A DNA stretch of 64,000 bases from HXMU1420-2 sp034670145 (GTDB taxonomy: Bacteria; Pseudomonadota; Alphaproteobacteria; Rhodobacterales; Rhodobacteraceae), in contig JAXMOA010000011.1 of NCBI GenBank assembly GCA_034670145.1, positions 119,196-183,195 on the forward strand. The letters run 5' to 3'. The translations under genes and the position numbers were made by a program. This document shows, piece by piece, positions 43,745-52,724 of the stretch; the first letter of the stretch is position 1; every line of letters starts with the position of its first letter. The notes under the pieces were generated by a model that worked only from the letters and a program-made list of their open reading frames with translations, did no database searches and had not been told where the DNA came from.

Positions 43745-46543
43745 TTAGCCCGATGGGATTTTGAGCACCAGGTTGCGGCCACCTTTTTGATAGCGCAGTT
43801 CGCTGTCACCGATGGCGGACACGCGTCCGCCGTCGATATTGTCACCGACCTGCACCTTTTTGTAGCGACCGCTGGGCATGCGGACCAAGGCGCGGCGGTT
43901 GGATGGGGTGCCGTAGACGCCGATCAGGTTAACCTGACGCATATTGATGGCATTGGTCAGCGTCGCCTGGCGCGAGACCGAGGCGTTGGTTGGAATTTTA
44001 GGTTTTACGGTGCGCGGTGCCACGGTTTGGGCAACGGCGGCGTTTTCGGGGTTTTCCTGCTGTTTCTTGACGCGGGCCTTGAAGTCGCGCGGGCGATCCT
44101 TGGGGCGCGAGGCGGTTGCGACGGCCAGTTTGGTCGGGTTGTCGAAGGCGTTTGGATCGGTGGTTGTTTCGGTTTCTGTGCCCGCTTCGGCGGTTTGGTC
44201 TGTGGCATCGGCCTGGGCGTCGTCTTGCGCCGCTGCTTCGGCGCGGGCGGCCATGGCGAGTTCCTGCAATGAGGCCGGGCGCAGTTTGGGGCGGACACCT
44301 GCGAGTTCGGAGCGGGTCAGCCCGCCCAGTTGCGCGCGTTCAACGCGTTCGTTCAGGTCACCGGGACGAGAGCGGGGGCGGAAACCGGCCAGCCTGTCAA
44401 CCTGCGCCTCGGGCTCAGGTTCGACCACGGAGCGGTCGGGCGTGGGCGGTGGCACCTGGGGTGGGCGGCCGAGGAAGACCATGTGGCCCTCTGGGCTGAG
44501 CGCGCCGTCGGGGGTGGCGCGAACCAACCCGCGTTCGTCAAAGTCAAACACCGTCTCGGGCGCGACCGGAGAGTTTTGCGAGAAGAGCGGCTCGTCCGTG
44601 AGGAAATCCTGGGCGCCGGGCAGGGCGACGGCATCTTGTGACAGGTCGCGATTGTCGATGGAGCCGATGAACAGGTCGTTCAGGCCGATGATCGAGGGGG
44701 TGTCAGGCTCTGGCGGGGCTTCGGACCAGATACCGGTGACGGCGTAGCGTTTCTCGAAATCGTTGGCGGTTTCGGAATCCTGCAAGGACACCAGAGAACG
44801 CGGTGCGCGTAATTCCTGAATCAGGCTGGAGTGGGCACCGGTCAGGTCGGATGTGGAAGGGTCTAGCGAGGCCAGAATAACCGGTTGTTCAGGTTCGATC
44901 GGCGTTTGCAGGGCCCGGTCATTGCCAATTTCCGGCGCTGAAAAGCGCGGCATATCGAAGGCGGAGGACGTGGTTGTCTGGGTCTGTGGCGCGGCAGGCG
45001 CGATCTGTGTTGTGCTGTCAGCGGTCTTGGTCGCCGGTTCGCGGCTGAAGAGGCGTACGGAATCCTCGTCCAGGAAAATGGAGGCCCAGGCGGCCACGCC
45101 GGCCAGGAACAGCAAGAGGACCGCTGTCAGGATCAGGCCGAGGAAACGGGGACGTGGGGCGGCCTTGGCCTTGGTGGATTGGCGGGCGCCGAACACGGTC
45201 ATGCGGTCGGATTCGTCCGGCATGACGGCGGCGGTATCAGCGGTTTTGAGAACGGCAGCGGCGAGGCGCGGCGGCATTCCGGACACGTCTACCTGAGGTG
45301 TCGGCGCGGCCGCCTGGGCCGGAATAGGCTCCTGGGCGCGCGGTTCTGGCTGCGCCTTGGGCTTTGATTTGCGCCGGTTGCGCAGCAGGCCGCCAAAGCG
45401 GGATGGGGTGTCCTGGGCAGGTGGTTCCGCCGGGTCGAACGCAGGGGGGCGTTGCGCCGCGCCGATGGCGGGGGCGATGGCCGGGGCTGGTGCGACGGCG
45501 GGTGCCTGCGTGACACCCGACGCCTGAACGGCGGCATCGAGGCGGCGCGCGGTGAGTTGCTGCGACGCGGGAGCCGGGTCAACCTGTTCGATGGCAGGCG
45601 CCACGGGGGTCAGTTGAGGTGGGGCCGGTTGAGCCTGGACCGGTTCCGTTGTGGTTGGTTCGGGCTGGGCCGTGCGCGCGGCTGTGGGTTCTGGGACCGA
45701 AGCCGGGGGAGAGGCCTGAGGGGATGCCGGTGCCTCGGCCGGTTCTGGTGCTGGGTCCGCCGGTGGGGCACCACGGCGACGACGGCTGGAGAAGGTCAGG
45801 CCTGCGGAGGGCGCGGGCTCCGGCTCTGCCGGAGCTGTTGGCTGTGGAGCCGCCGGTGTATCCGCGGGTGCGGGGGCCTTGGGTTCGGTCGGAACCTCTG
45901 GCTGCGGCGCCGGGATTGGGTCGGCGGCTGGTGGGGCGGTGACCGGACGCGGCGCAGGTGGCGCCGGTTCAACCATTCCTTGTACCGGAAACTGAGCTGG
46001 GCCGATCACAACGACCGCTACGCCATCAGGTTCGACCGGGTCCTGAGCGGGCAGATGGGTCTGAGCGAATTTGGTTGGTCCGAAATAAGGTTCACCCAAA
46101 AACGGTTTTGATCCGGGAATCGCGACGAAACTGAGCGGTCCGAAATCATGCTCTGCGGCGAATCCCTCTGCCTCGGCGAGAGTTTCGCGGGCGACGGCGG
46201 CGATATGGGTGGTCGGCCCCTCGATCGAGATGTCGTAGACCAGTTCGGACACGGCGTAGGGTGTGGCGCCTTCGAGAGAGGCGCGCACCATTGCGTCCCG
46301 TTCGGTCGGGTCGACCTGACCGGTTTCGATGCTGAGATACCGGATCTGATCGTTGGGAATGATCAGTTTTGTATAGAGCGGACCGGTTTCAAGCCGCGCG
46401 GCAGCCCCGCGCAGCCCTGACAGCGCTGCTGTCAGGTCGGGTGCCTCCAAGGCGACCTCTCCCGCGTTGCGCCAGCCGCCGGCGCAACGGTGCAGAAGGC
46501 TGATGCCTTCGAAGGAAAGAGACAACGCAAATGTTGGTTTCAT
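43745..46543 (-). CDS. Large membrane protein with GspL/PilM-like and GspC/PilP-like ends
   Basis: 932 residues from ATG 46543 (MKPTFALSLSFEGISLLHR); the open frame extends 26 codons further without support. Residues 1-190: an actin-like/GspL-PilM-type cytosolic domain (KLIIPNDQIRYLSIETG, RASLEGATPYAVSELVYDI). Residues 190-450: long Pro/Ala-rich linker. Around 465-490: one membrane helix (LGLILTAVLLLFLAGVAAWAS). Then a periplasmic part with repeated RPRSRPGDL / RPKLRPASL / RPKDRPRDF boxes, and a C-terminal domain (about 866-930, LIGVYGTPSNRRALVR ... GRVSAIGDSELRY) similar to the homology region of GspC/PilP. No secretion or pilus genes adjoin. Domain calls are by eye. Confidence 0.8.
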   Translation of the reverse strand: MKPTFALSLSFEGISLLHRCAGGWRNAGEVALEAPDLTAALSGLRGAAARLETGPLYTKLIIPNDQIRYLSIETGQVDPTERDAMVRASLEGATPYAVSELVYDISIEGPTTHIAAVARETLAEAEGFAAEHDFGPLSFVAIPGSKPFLGEPYFGPTKFAQTHLPAQDPVEPDGVAVVVIGPAQFPVQGMVEPAPPAPRPVTAPPAADPIPAPQPEVPTEPKAPAPADTPAAPQPTAPAEPEPAPSAGLTFSSRRRRGAPPADPAPEPAEAPASPQASPPASVPEPTAARTAQPEPTTTEPVQAQPAPPQLTPVAPAIEQVDPAPASQQLTARRLDAAVQASGVTQAPAVAPAPAIAPAIGAAQRPPAFDPAEPPAQDTPSRFGGLLRNRRKSKPKAQPEPRAQEPIPAQAAAPTPQVDVSGMPPRLAAAVLKTADTAAVMPDESDRMTVFGARQSTKAKAAPRPRFLGLILTAVLLLFLAGVAAWASIFLDEDSVRLFSREPATKTADSTTQIAPAAPQTQTTTSSAFDMPRFSAPEIGNDRALQTPIEPEQPVILASLDPSTSDLTGAHSSLIQELRAPRSLVSLQDSETANDFEKRYAVTGIWSEAPPEPDTPSIIGLNDLFIGSIDNRDLSQDAVALPGAQDFLTDEPLFSQNSPVAPETVFDFDERGLVRATPDGALSPEGHMVFLGRPPQVPPPTPDRSVVEPEPEAQVDRLAGFRPRSRPGDLNERVERAQLGGLTRSELAGVRPKLRPASLQELAMAARAEAAAQDDAQADATDQTAEAGTETETTTDPNAFDNPTKLAVATASRPKDRPRDFKARVKKQQENPENAAVAQTVAPRTVKPKIPTNASVSRQATLTNAINMRQVNLIGVYGTPSNRRALVRMPSGRYKKVQVGDNIDGGRVSAIGDSELRYQKGGRNLVLKIPSG

Positions 46544-46916
46544 GCCGTCCCATGAACAAAAAACAAAATTGAACGGACAGAATCCGCTATCTCCCGCTGT
46601 ATTATAGCAGGGCAACCTCAAAAGAAAGTATATGCCAATCCGGTGCTTGTGTCATCTGATTGATCGGATTCGGGCTCGATGTGCTGTCGGTGGGCTGACG
46701 GTGGTGGCGGAACGGGTCGATTGTTTCCGTTCCCGCACCAGCGGGTGCAATCATGGCTTGTGCTGAGGCCCGGCGGAGGTGGTGTTTTGGTGAGGTGAGG
46801 AATGGGCGTTCGGGGTGTTCGAAGAGGGAACGGGGCCCGGGCGCGGGGGGGCGCCATCGGCGGAAGAGTGCCGATGGCGCGGTTTTTGCTGGTCGGGCTG
46901 CGCCCCCGACGCGGGA
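46544..46916. other. Non-coding gap between metY end and the upstream side of the GspL/C-like gene
   Basis: About 370 bp. Apart from the hairpin at 46851-46887 I see no gene. The AT-rich part near 46555-46640 probably holds the promoter of the GspL/GspC-like gene. Confidence 0.4.
46851..46887 (+). terminator. Strong hairpin followed by T-run
   Basis: An 11-bp perfect stem (GCGCCATCGGC 46851-46861 with GCCGATGGCGC 46870-46880), 8-nt loop, then GG and TTTTT on the plus strand. It lies 37 bp past the metY stop, but the T-run is on the strand opposite to metY. It may block antisense or readthrough transcription. Confidence 0.55.
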
Positions 46917-48212
46917 TCAGACGGTTGCGGCGTGCAGCGCGCGGTCGAGATCGTTGATCAGATCGTCTGCGTCCTCGGTGCCGATGGACAGGCGCACAAC
47001 ATTGGGGGCGGCGCCTGCGGCCTCTTGTTGTTCGGGGGTCAATTGGCGGTGCGTGGTCGAGGCCGAGTGGATGATCAGCGAGCGTGTGTCGCCGAGGTTG
47101 GCCACATGGCTGAAGATCTCCAGCGCGTTTACCAGTTTGACGCAGGCATCATAGCCGCCTTTGACGGCGAAGGTGAACAGTGCACCGGCGCCTTTGGGGC
47201 AGATCTTTTTCTTGCGCTCGGCATAGGGCGAGGAGGGCAGGCCGGCGTAGGTGACAAAGTCGACGCGCGGGTCGTTTTCGAGCCAGGCCGCGATCTTTTC
47301 CGCGTTCTGGACGTGGCGGTCCATGCGCAGCGAGAGGGTTTCGATGCCCATGAGCGTATAGTGGGCCGCCTGTGGGTTCATGGTCATGCCGAGGTCACGC
47401 AGGCCGATGGCGATGCCGTGGAAGGTATAGGCCAGCGGGCCGAATGTTTCGTGGAATTTCATGCCGTGGTAGGCTGGCTCAGGCTGGCTGAGGGATGGGA
47501 ATTTGTCGCTGGCGGACCAGTCAAATGTGCCGCTGTCGACCACTGCGCCGCCGGTGACGGTGCCGTTGCCGGTCAGGTATTTGGTGGTGGAGTGGACCAC
47601 CAATGTGGCGCCATGTTCGATGGGGCGGCACAGGTAAGGTGTGGCGGCGGTATTGTCGACAATGAGAGGCACGCCGGCGGCGTCGGCAATTTTGGAGATG
47701 GCGTCCAGGTCGGTGATGTAGCCGCCCGGGTTGGCCACGGATTCGCAGAAAACGGCGCGGGTGTTGTCGTCGATGGCGGCTGCGACGGCGTCTGTGTCGT
47801 CAAAATCGACAAAGGTGGCGGACCAGCCGAAGCGTTTGATGGTCTGGCTGAACTGGGTGACGGTGCCGCCATAGAGGCGGGTTGAAACCACCACATTCAT
47901 GCCCGGCTGCATCAGCGGGAAAAGGGCCATGATCTGGGCTGCGTGACCGGAGGAGCAGCAGACCGCGCCGACGCCGCCTTCGAGTGTGGCGATGCGTTCC
48001 TGAAGCACGGCGATGGTTGGGTTGGTCAGGCGGGAATAGATGTAGCCGACCTCTTGCAGGTTAAAGAGCGCGGCGGCGTGCTCGGCGTCGCGAAACACAT
48101 AGGCCGTGGTTTGATAGATGGGGGTCTGGCGCGCACCGGTTGCAGGGTCGGGGCGGGCGCCTGCGTGGATTTGCAGGGTGTCGAAACCGTAGGTTGGGCC
48201 GTCTTTTGTCAT
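46917..48212 (-). CDS. metY: O-acetylhomoserine sulfhydrylase
   Basis: 431 residues from ATG 48212, preceded by AGGAGGA at 8-base spacing. Cys/Met-metabolism PLP family: YSRLTNPTIAVLQERIATLEGG, SGHAAQIM, FCESVANPGGYITDL, PLP-lysine in HSTTKYLTGNGT, and the C-terminal SVGTEDADDLI-like end. The large insert after residue 220 and overall length fit O-acetylhomoserine aminocarboxypropyltransferase rather than MetB/MetC. Makes homocysteine from O-acetylhomoserine and sulfide. Confidence 0.93.
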   Translation of the reverse strand: MTKDGPTYGFDTLQIHAGARPDPATGARQTPIYQTTAYVFRDAEHAAALFNLQEVGYIYSRLTNPTIAVLQERIATLEGGVGAVCCSSGHAAQIMALFPLMQPGMNVVVSTRLYGGTVTQFSQTIKRFGWSATFVDFDDTDAVAAAIDDNTRAVFCESVANPGGYITDLDAISKIADAAGVPLIVDNTAATPYLCRPIEHGATLVVHSTTKYLTGNGTVTGGAVVDSGTFDWSASDKFPSLSQPEPAYHGMKFHETFGPLAYTFHGIAIGLRDLGMTMNPQAAHYTLMGIETLSLRMDRHVQNAEKIAAWLENDPRVDFVTYAGLPSSPYAERKKKICPKGAGALFTFAVKGGYDACVKLVNALEIFSHVANLGDTRSLIIHSASTTHRQLTPEQQEAAGAAPNVVRLSIGTEDADDLINDLDRALHAATV

Positions 48213-48357
48213 CACGAAAGTCCTCCTGAGCGAATTTGCAACAGGGTTAGGCGAAACAGAGCGAGAGGACAATCACCGGTTTGGGGTGCGGGCGGGTTGG
48301 GCGCGGATCGCACGGGTCGGTTTGGGCATGGTGGAAGGGTTGGGGGCGCAACAGGGG

Positions 48358-49362
48358 TCAGCGCATCCAGAACCCTTCGGATTTGATGCGGTTGCGGATG
48401 GCCTGTTCCTTGCGGGGCAGGTTTTCACGGTCAAAGAGCGCACGCACCTTATGGCCGCGTTTTTGGTAGATCATGCGCTTCATCGGTTCGTAGGCCTTGA
48501 GCACTTTCTTGATCTTGTTGGGGGCGCTGACGGTTTCCAGCATCTCGACCACGCGGTCGGATTCGCGGGCGTAGAGCAGTGGCAGCACGCGGTAGTGGCA
48601 GGTGATGTCCCCGTCCAGCAAGTCAGGCGGGAGGGTATCGCGTCCGCCGCCGAGCCCGTGGATGACCAGGGGCAGGACGATCTGGTCCAGCCAGGGGTCC
48701 ATGGATTGGCAGACGAGTTCCGGCGGAGGATTGTCGCGCACGGATTTGGCGTAGGTCAGGAACCGCTGGCCAAAGATGCGGGGGCATTTGTAGAAGAAGT
48801 ATCCGGCGTTGAAATAGAGGTAGCGGCGCCAGAATTCGTCGGGCCAGGTCAGGTCGAGGCTGCTGGCAAAGTCCAGGCCGAACCGATCATAGAGTGATTT
48901 CCAGATGGCGGTATAGCCGGGCCCGTAGAGTTCCAGGACCGGCCATGTGCCTGTGCGGCGCAGCGAGGCGCTGGGCCGGTCGAAATCGAAGGGCACGGTG
49001 GTCAGGTCGCCCATCACCAGCGTGTCGGTGTCAAAGAAGACAAAGGGTTCGTCCGGGGGGAGGGCGGCGAGGGCCTCGATCTTGTTGCCATAGGGGTAGC
49101 TGTGGCCAAAGACGCTGGATTGGAAGGGCAGGATTTCAGCACCGAGATCGGCCAGAGCGTGCAGGATGTCGTCCTGGCGGATGGATGGATCGTTGGGCCA
49201 GTTTGGTCCGGGCTCGGGGACGGCGACGAACAGGCGTCCTTTGAAATCGGGCGTGTTTTGGCGCAGGGACGCCGCAAACAGCACCGCCTCATATTGCAGG
49301 CGACCGGCCTGACCGACGATCATGATATTGAAATCTTTGCCCGGGGCTGGGTTCTTTGCCAT
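48358..49362 (-). CDS. Nucleotide-sugar glycosyltransferase-like protein
   Basis: 334 residues from ATG 49362 (MAKNPAPGKDFNIMIVGQ); the open frame continues to 49845, but that part lies antisense to another gene. GT-A-like fold: Rossmann start IMIVGQAGRLQYEAVLF, DxD motif in VFFDTDTLVMGD, YFNAGYFFYKCP, and a basic C-terminus (KKVLKAYEPMKRMIYQKRGHK). Probably transfers a sugar to a cell-surface or exopolysaccharide acceptor, but donor and acceptor are unknown. Confidence 0.75.
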   Translation of the reverse strand: MAKNPAPGKDFNIMIVGQAGRLQYEAVLFAASLRQNTPDFKGRLFVAVPEPGPNWPNDPSIRQDDILHALADLGAEILPFQSSVFGHSYPYGNKIEALAALPPDEPFVFFDTDTLVMGDLTTVPFDFDRPSASLRRTGTWPVLELYGPGYTAIWKSLYDRFGLDFASSLDLTWPDEFWRRYLYFNAGYFFYKCPRIFGQRFLTYAKSVRDNPPPELVCQSMDPWLDQIVLPLVIHGLGGGRDTLPPDLLDGDITCHYRVLPLLYARESDRVVEMLETVSAPNKIKKVLKAYEPMKRMIYQKRGHKVRALFDRENLPRKEQAIRNRIKSEGFWMR

Positions 49363-49477
49363 ACTGTGACCTGTTCGCAGGGCGCTGTGACTGCTCTTTC
49401 GGTATAGTCTTAGACGGATGCGGTTGCGAGGAACACCCTTGGACGTATTAGATTTGAATTTTTGAGGGGTGGTTTCT

Positions 49478-50149
49478 GTGTTTGAGATTTTTGTGATGAT
49501 TGTTGTGGCGGCGATGCTGTCTGGCGGGTCTGGCGATTTGTCTGTTGCGGTTGCGGTTGCGCCATCGCCATCGCCGTCGTCGGATGTTGCGCCAGTGAAT
49601 GAAGCGGCACCGGCAGAGCCGGTTGAGGATGCGCCCGCGGCGGCCCCTGCGGATCCGTCGCCGCAGGTGGCCGGGACCGAGTCGGGCAGTTCGGGTTTCG
49701 GCTCTGACACGATAACGCTGGGCGAGGCGCCTGCGGTGGCGCAAGAGGCCGCGCCGGCGACTGCTGGTCTGGTGGCTGAGCCGCAGGAGCCCAGTGGCAA
49801 GTTCACAACGGCGACGGAGGTCAAGCCGATTCTGGGGGCGACCAAGTCAAGTTGGGTGGCGGTGCGCGAGTATGACGGGCAGGATTTGTTGTATGTGACC
49901 CAGATCCTGTCGTGGCGCTGTGGCCTGCTGGAGATGAAAGTGGGGCTTAACGGTGCGCCGCCTGAGCGGTGGGATCTGCCGGAGTGCCATTTGGATTTGC
50001 CGATGCCGGGGGCTTTGCTGGATGGGGACGGCGCGCCTTACCGTGGGTATGAACTGGGATCGATCCAGCAGATTGAGGTGGAGTTGATCTATGATGATCT
50101 GTCCACGGATCGGGCGGTGTTTTCGCGCGATGCGGTCAAGATGCAGTAA
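49478..50149 (+). CDS. Membrane-anchored protein of unknown function
   Basis: 223 residues from GTG 49478, with GAGGGG eight bases upstream. An N-terminal hydrophobic segment (FEIFVMIVVAAMLSGG), a Pro/Ala/Glu-rich linker (about 25-100), then a compact beta-rich domain (about 108-223) with two Cys (SWRCGLLEM, LPECHLDL). The domain is found by eye in Roseobacter hypothetical proteins, and I cannot name a function. Divergent from the glycosyltransferase-like gene. Confidence 0.75.
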   Translation: MFEIFVMIVVAAMLSGGSGDLSVAVAVAPSPSPSSDVAPVNEAAPAEPVEDAPAAAPADPSPQVAGTESGSSGFGSDTITLGEAPAVAQEAAPATAGLVAEPQEPSGKFTTATEVKPILGATKSSWVAVREYDGQDLLYVTQILSWRCGLLEMKVGLNGAPPERWDLPECHLDLPMPGALLDGDGAPYRGYELGSIQQIEVELIYDDLSTDRAVFSRDAVKMQ

Positions 50150-50183
50150 GAGCAGGCCCGTTTTCGCGTCTCGGCAGGTTTTG

Positions 50184-51113
50184 TCAGGGCAGGATGGTGA
50201 GCCAGATCCAGATCGTCACCAGCGACAGGGCGGTGGCGATCAGCACGGATGAGGCCGTTACGCGCATGGCGCGGCCATACATGCTGGCAAAGATATAGGC
50301 ATTCATGCCCGGTGCCATGGAGGCGTTCAGGACGGCGGATCGAAACAGGTCTTGTTTCAGCCCGAATCCAACGCCCATGATCCAGACCAGCGACGGATGC
50401 ACGACAAGGACAATGCCCACCACCCAGGCGATGACGCGCAGGTCGCCCTCTGGTTTGTACTGGGACAGGACGCCGCCGAGGGCCACCAGCGCGCAGGGCA
50501 GACCGGCGCGGGCGATCAGGTGTACGGCGTCGTTGATGGTGCCGTGCAAGGGGATCTGCATCAGGTTCACGGCGAACCCCAACGCGATAGCCAGCAACAG
50601 GGCGTTTTTGAACATGGCCTTGAGCACGGCTCCCACCACGGTCAGCCCGCCTTTGTTGCGGTTGCGCACGATCTCCATGACTGTGACGCCGAGGCCGTAA
50701 CAAAACGGGGCGTGGATCGAGATGATGGCGTAGTTGCCGGTCAGCGCGTCGGGTCCGTAGGCGCGCTCGGTTATGGGCAGGCCGAGGAGGACGGAGTTGG
50801 AGAACAGGCAGGCAAAGCCGATTGCAACGGAATCCTCCCAACTGCGGCCGAACAGGCTGTGCGCGCCGAAGAGGCCCAAGGCAAAGCAGATGGTGGCGCC
50901 TGCGTAAAAGCTGATCAGGAGGCCGGCGTCATAACCGGAGTGGAGGTCAAGCTCGGCGATGGCCAGAAACAGCAGGCATGGGATGGCGAAGCCGACGGCG
51001 AATTTCATCAGGCCCTCGATCAGGGTGATGGAGAAATAGCCGGTTTTGGCGCTGATGTAGCCTGCACCTATGACGAGGAAGACGGGGAGGATGACGTCTA
51101 TGAGGGCCTGCAT
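50184..51113 (-). CDS. AEC (auxin efflux carrier) family transporter
   Basis: 309 residues with about ten hydrophobic helices arranged as two inverted halves: VILPVFLVIGAGYISAKTGYF at the start, FACLFSNSVLLGLPI and LGGVLSQY in the middle, NASMAPGMNAYIFASMYG near the end. Family transports small organic acids or amino acids. Follows the MBL gene by 7 bp and ends the long dacC-type run, so it may be co-transcribed. Confidence 0.92.
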   Translation of the reverse strand: MQALIDVILPVFLVIGAGYISAKTGYFSITLIEGLMKFAVGFAIPCLLFLAIAELDLHSGYDAGLLISFYAGATICFALGLFGAHSLFGRSWEDSVAIGFACLFSNSVLLGLPITERAYGPDALTGNYAIISIHAPFCYGLGVTVMEIVRNRNKGGLTVVGAVLKAMFKNALLLAIALGFAVNLMQIPLHGTINDAVHLIARAGLPCALVALGGVLSQYKPEGDLRVIAWVVGIVLVVHPSLVWIMGVGFGLKQDLFRSAVLNASMAPGMNAYIFASMYGRAMRVTASSVLIATALSLVTIWIWLTILP

Positions 51114-51120
51114 GCTCCGG

Positions 51121-51921
51121 TCAGATCGGGAGGCGGAGGATCATGCCGTCATAGGCAGGAACCACGTGGTCGGGGGTTTCGTGCAGGACGGTTTCATAAT
51201 CCAGGTCGATATGCATGTTGGTGAGCACGGCCTGACGCGGGCGCATTTTTTCGATCCATTCGAGGGATTGGTCCAGGTGGGCGTGGGTCGGATGGGGCGT
51301 GCGGCGCAGGGCGTCGACGATCCAGATGTCCAGGTCTTCGAGGTCAGCCCAGGCGTCGTCGTAGATTTCGGCCACATCGGGCAGATAGGCCAGGCCGCCG
51401 ATGCGGAACCCCAGCGAGTCGATGGCGCCGTGGCCCACCTTGAACGGTTTGAACGGAATAGGGCCGCCGGGGCCGTCAATCTGGAACGCCTCGTCGATTG
51501 TCTTGAGGTTGAGGATGGGCGGGTAGGGGGAGCCTTCGGGTTGGACAAAGGCATAGCCAAAGCGGCTGAGCAGGGAGTTTTGCGTGTCGCCATCGGCCCA
51601 TGCGGTGAGCCGGGCGCGCATGTTGAACACGATCATGCGCAGGTCGTCGATGCCATGGACGTGATCGGCGTGGGAATGGGTCCAGACCACGCCATCCAGA
51701 CGGCCGGTGCCGGTGCCCAGCAGCTGGTTCCGCAGGTCAGGGGTGGTGTCGATCAGCACTGTGGTGGTGCCGTCTGGCCCGTCGCGTTCCACCAGCATGG
51801 AGCAGCGGCGGCGGGTATTCTTGGGGTTGGCCGGATCGCAATCGCCCCAGACATCCCCCAGGCGCGGGACGCCCCCGGAGGAGCCGCAGCCAAGGATTGT
51901 ATAGCGCAGTTCGCTGGTCAT
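51121..51921 (-). CDS. MBL-fold metallohydrolase (PhnP-like phosphodiesterase family)
   Basis: 266 residues. LGCGSSGGVPR start, metal motif THSHADHVHGIDDLR, later ligands in LPDVAEI, WIVDALRR and LTNMHIDLDY. Similar to PhnP/RNase-Z-type phosphodiesterases. ATG overlaps the tatD stop, so it belongs to the dacC-tmk-holB-tatD run rather than to phosphonate metabolism. Cytosolic; substrate unknown. Confidence 0.9.
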   Translation of the reverse strand: MTSELRYTILGCGSSGGVPRLGDVWGDCDPANPKNTRRRCSMLVERDGPDGTTTVLIDTTPDLRNQLLGTGTGRLDGVVWTHSHADHVHGIDDLRMIVFNMRARLTAWADGDTQNSLLSRFGYAFVQPEGSPYPPILNLKTIDEAFQIDGPGGPIPFKPFKVGHGAIDSLGFRIGGLAYLPDVAEIYDDAWADLEDLDIWIVDALRRTPHPTHAHLDQSLEWIEKMRPRQAVLTNMHIDLDYETVLHETPDHVVPAYDGMILRLPI

Positions 51922-52724
51922 GAGGTGGCCTCGGTTGCGGCGGCTTTGGTGAAGAGGCGTTCGAAATTGGCCTGGGTCTGGGCCGCGAAGGTGGCATAGT
52001 CCAGTCCGAACACCTCGGCTCCGATGCGGGCGGTATGCACCGTATAGGCCGGTTCGTTGCGTTTGCCGCGGTGGGGCGGCGGGGCCAGGTAGGGGGCGTC
52101 GGTTTCAACCAGAATGCGGTCAACCGGCGCGGTGGCGAAGATGTCGCGCAAATCCTGGCTTTTGGGAAAGGCGGCGATGCCGGACATGGAGAGGTAAAAC
52201 CCCAGATCCAGAGCCGCCCGGGCCAGGGCCGGGCTGGAAGAGAAACAGTGCATCACACAGGTGTAGGCGCCCTGGCGGTGCTCTTCGGTCAGGATGCGGG
52301 CCATGTCGTCATCCGCTGCGCGGGCGTGGATGATCAGAGGCAGACCGGTCTGGCGGGCGGCGTCGATATGGATGCGCAGGGAGTTTTGCTGAATCTCGGC
52401 CGTTTCGGCTGTGTAGTGATAGTCCAACCCGGTTTCGCCGATGGCGACAAATTTGGGATGCGCGGACAGGGCGATCAGCTGGTCGGTGCTGGCCATGGGT
52501 TCATCGGCGACGCTCATCGGATGGGTGCCGGCGGCGTAGAAGACTGAGGGGTAGGCCTCGGCTATGGCGCGGACCTGGGGTTCGTTGCGCAGTCTGGTGC
52601 AGATTGTGACCATGCGCGTCACGCCTGCGCGGGTGGCGCGGGCGATGATTGCGTCGCGCTCATCGTCGAAATCGGGGAAGTCGAGATGGCAATGGCTGTC
52701 GGTGATGTATGCGAGGTCTGTCAT
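51918..52724 (-). CDS. TatD-family deoxyribonuclease/hydrolase
   Basis: 268 residues. Metal motifs in order: ITDSHCHLDFPDF, IGETGLDYHYT, LIIHARAADDD, VMHCFSSSP, VETDAPYLAPPPHRGKRNEP. Metal-dependent exonuclease/hydrolase of the YcfH branch, typically encoded with holB and tmk as here. Overlaps holB by 4 bp at its start and the MBL gene by 4 bp at its end. Confidence 0.94.
   Translation of the reverse strand: MTDLAYITDSHCHLDFPDFDDERDAIIARATRAGVTRMVTICTRLRNEPQVRAIAEAYPSVFYAAGTHPMSVADEPMASTDQLIALSAHPKFVAIGETGLDYHYTAETAEIQQNSLRIHIDAARQTGLPLIIHARAADDDMARILTEEHRQGAYTCVMHCFSSSPALARAALDLGFYLSMSGIAAFPKSQDLRDIFATAPVDRILVETDAPYLAPPPHRGKRNEPAYTVHTARIGAEVFGLDYATFAAQTQANFERLFTKAAATEATS

Noticed and set aside
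48213..48357. Possible SAM-type riboswitch upstream of metY
   Set aside because: I looked for SAM-II and SAH consensus segments in the 145-bp leader and found neither; only an ordinary AGGAGGA ribosome-binding site is clear.
49363..49845. N-terminal extension of the glycosyltransferase-like frame
   Set aside because: The extra 161 codons are antisense to a supported plus-strand gene and are Ser/Thr/Pro-rich without homology; the protein fold begins at ATG 49362.
51121..51921. Assigning the MBL protein as PhnP of phosphonate metabolism
   Set aside because: It is PhnP-like in sequence but sits in the dacC-tmk-holB-tatD run, far from the phn genes, and no C-P lyase genes are present.
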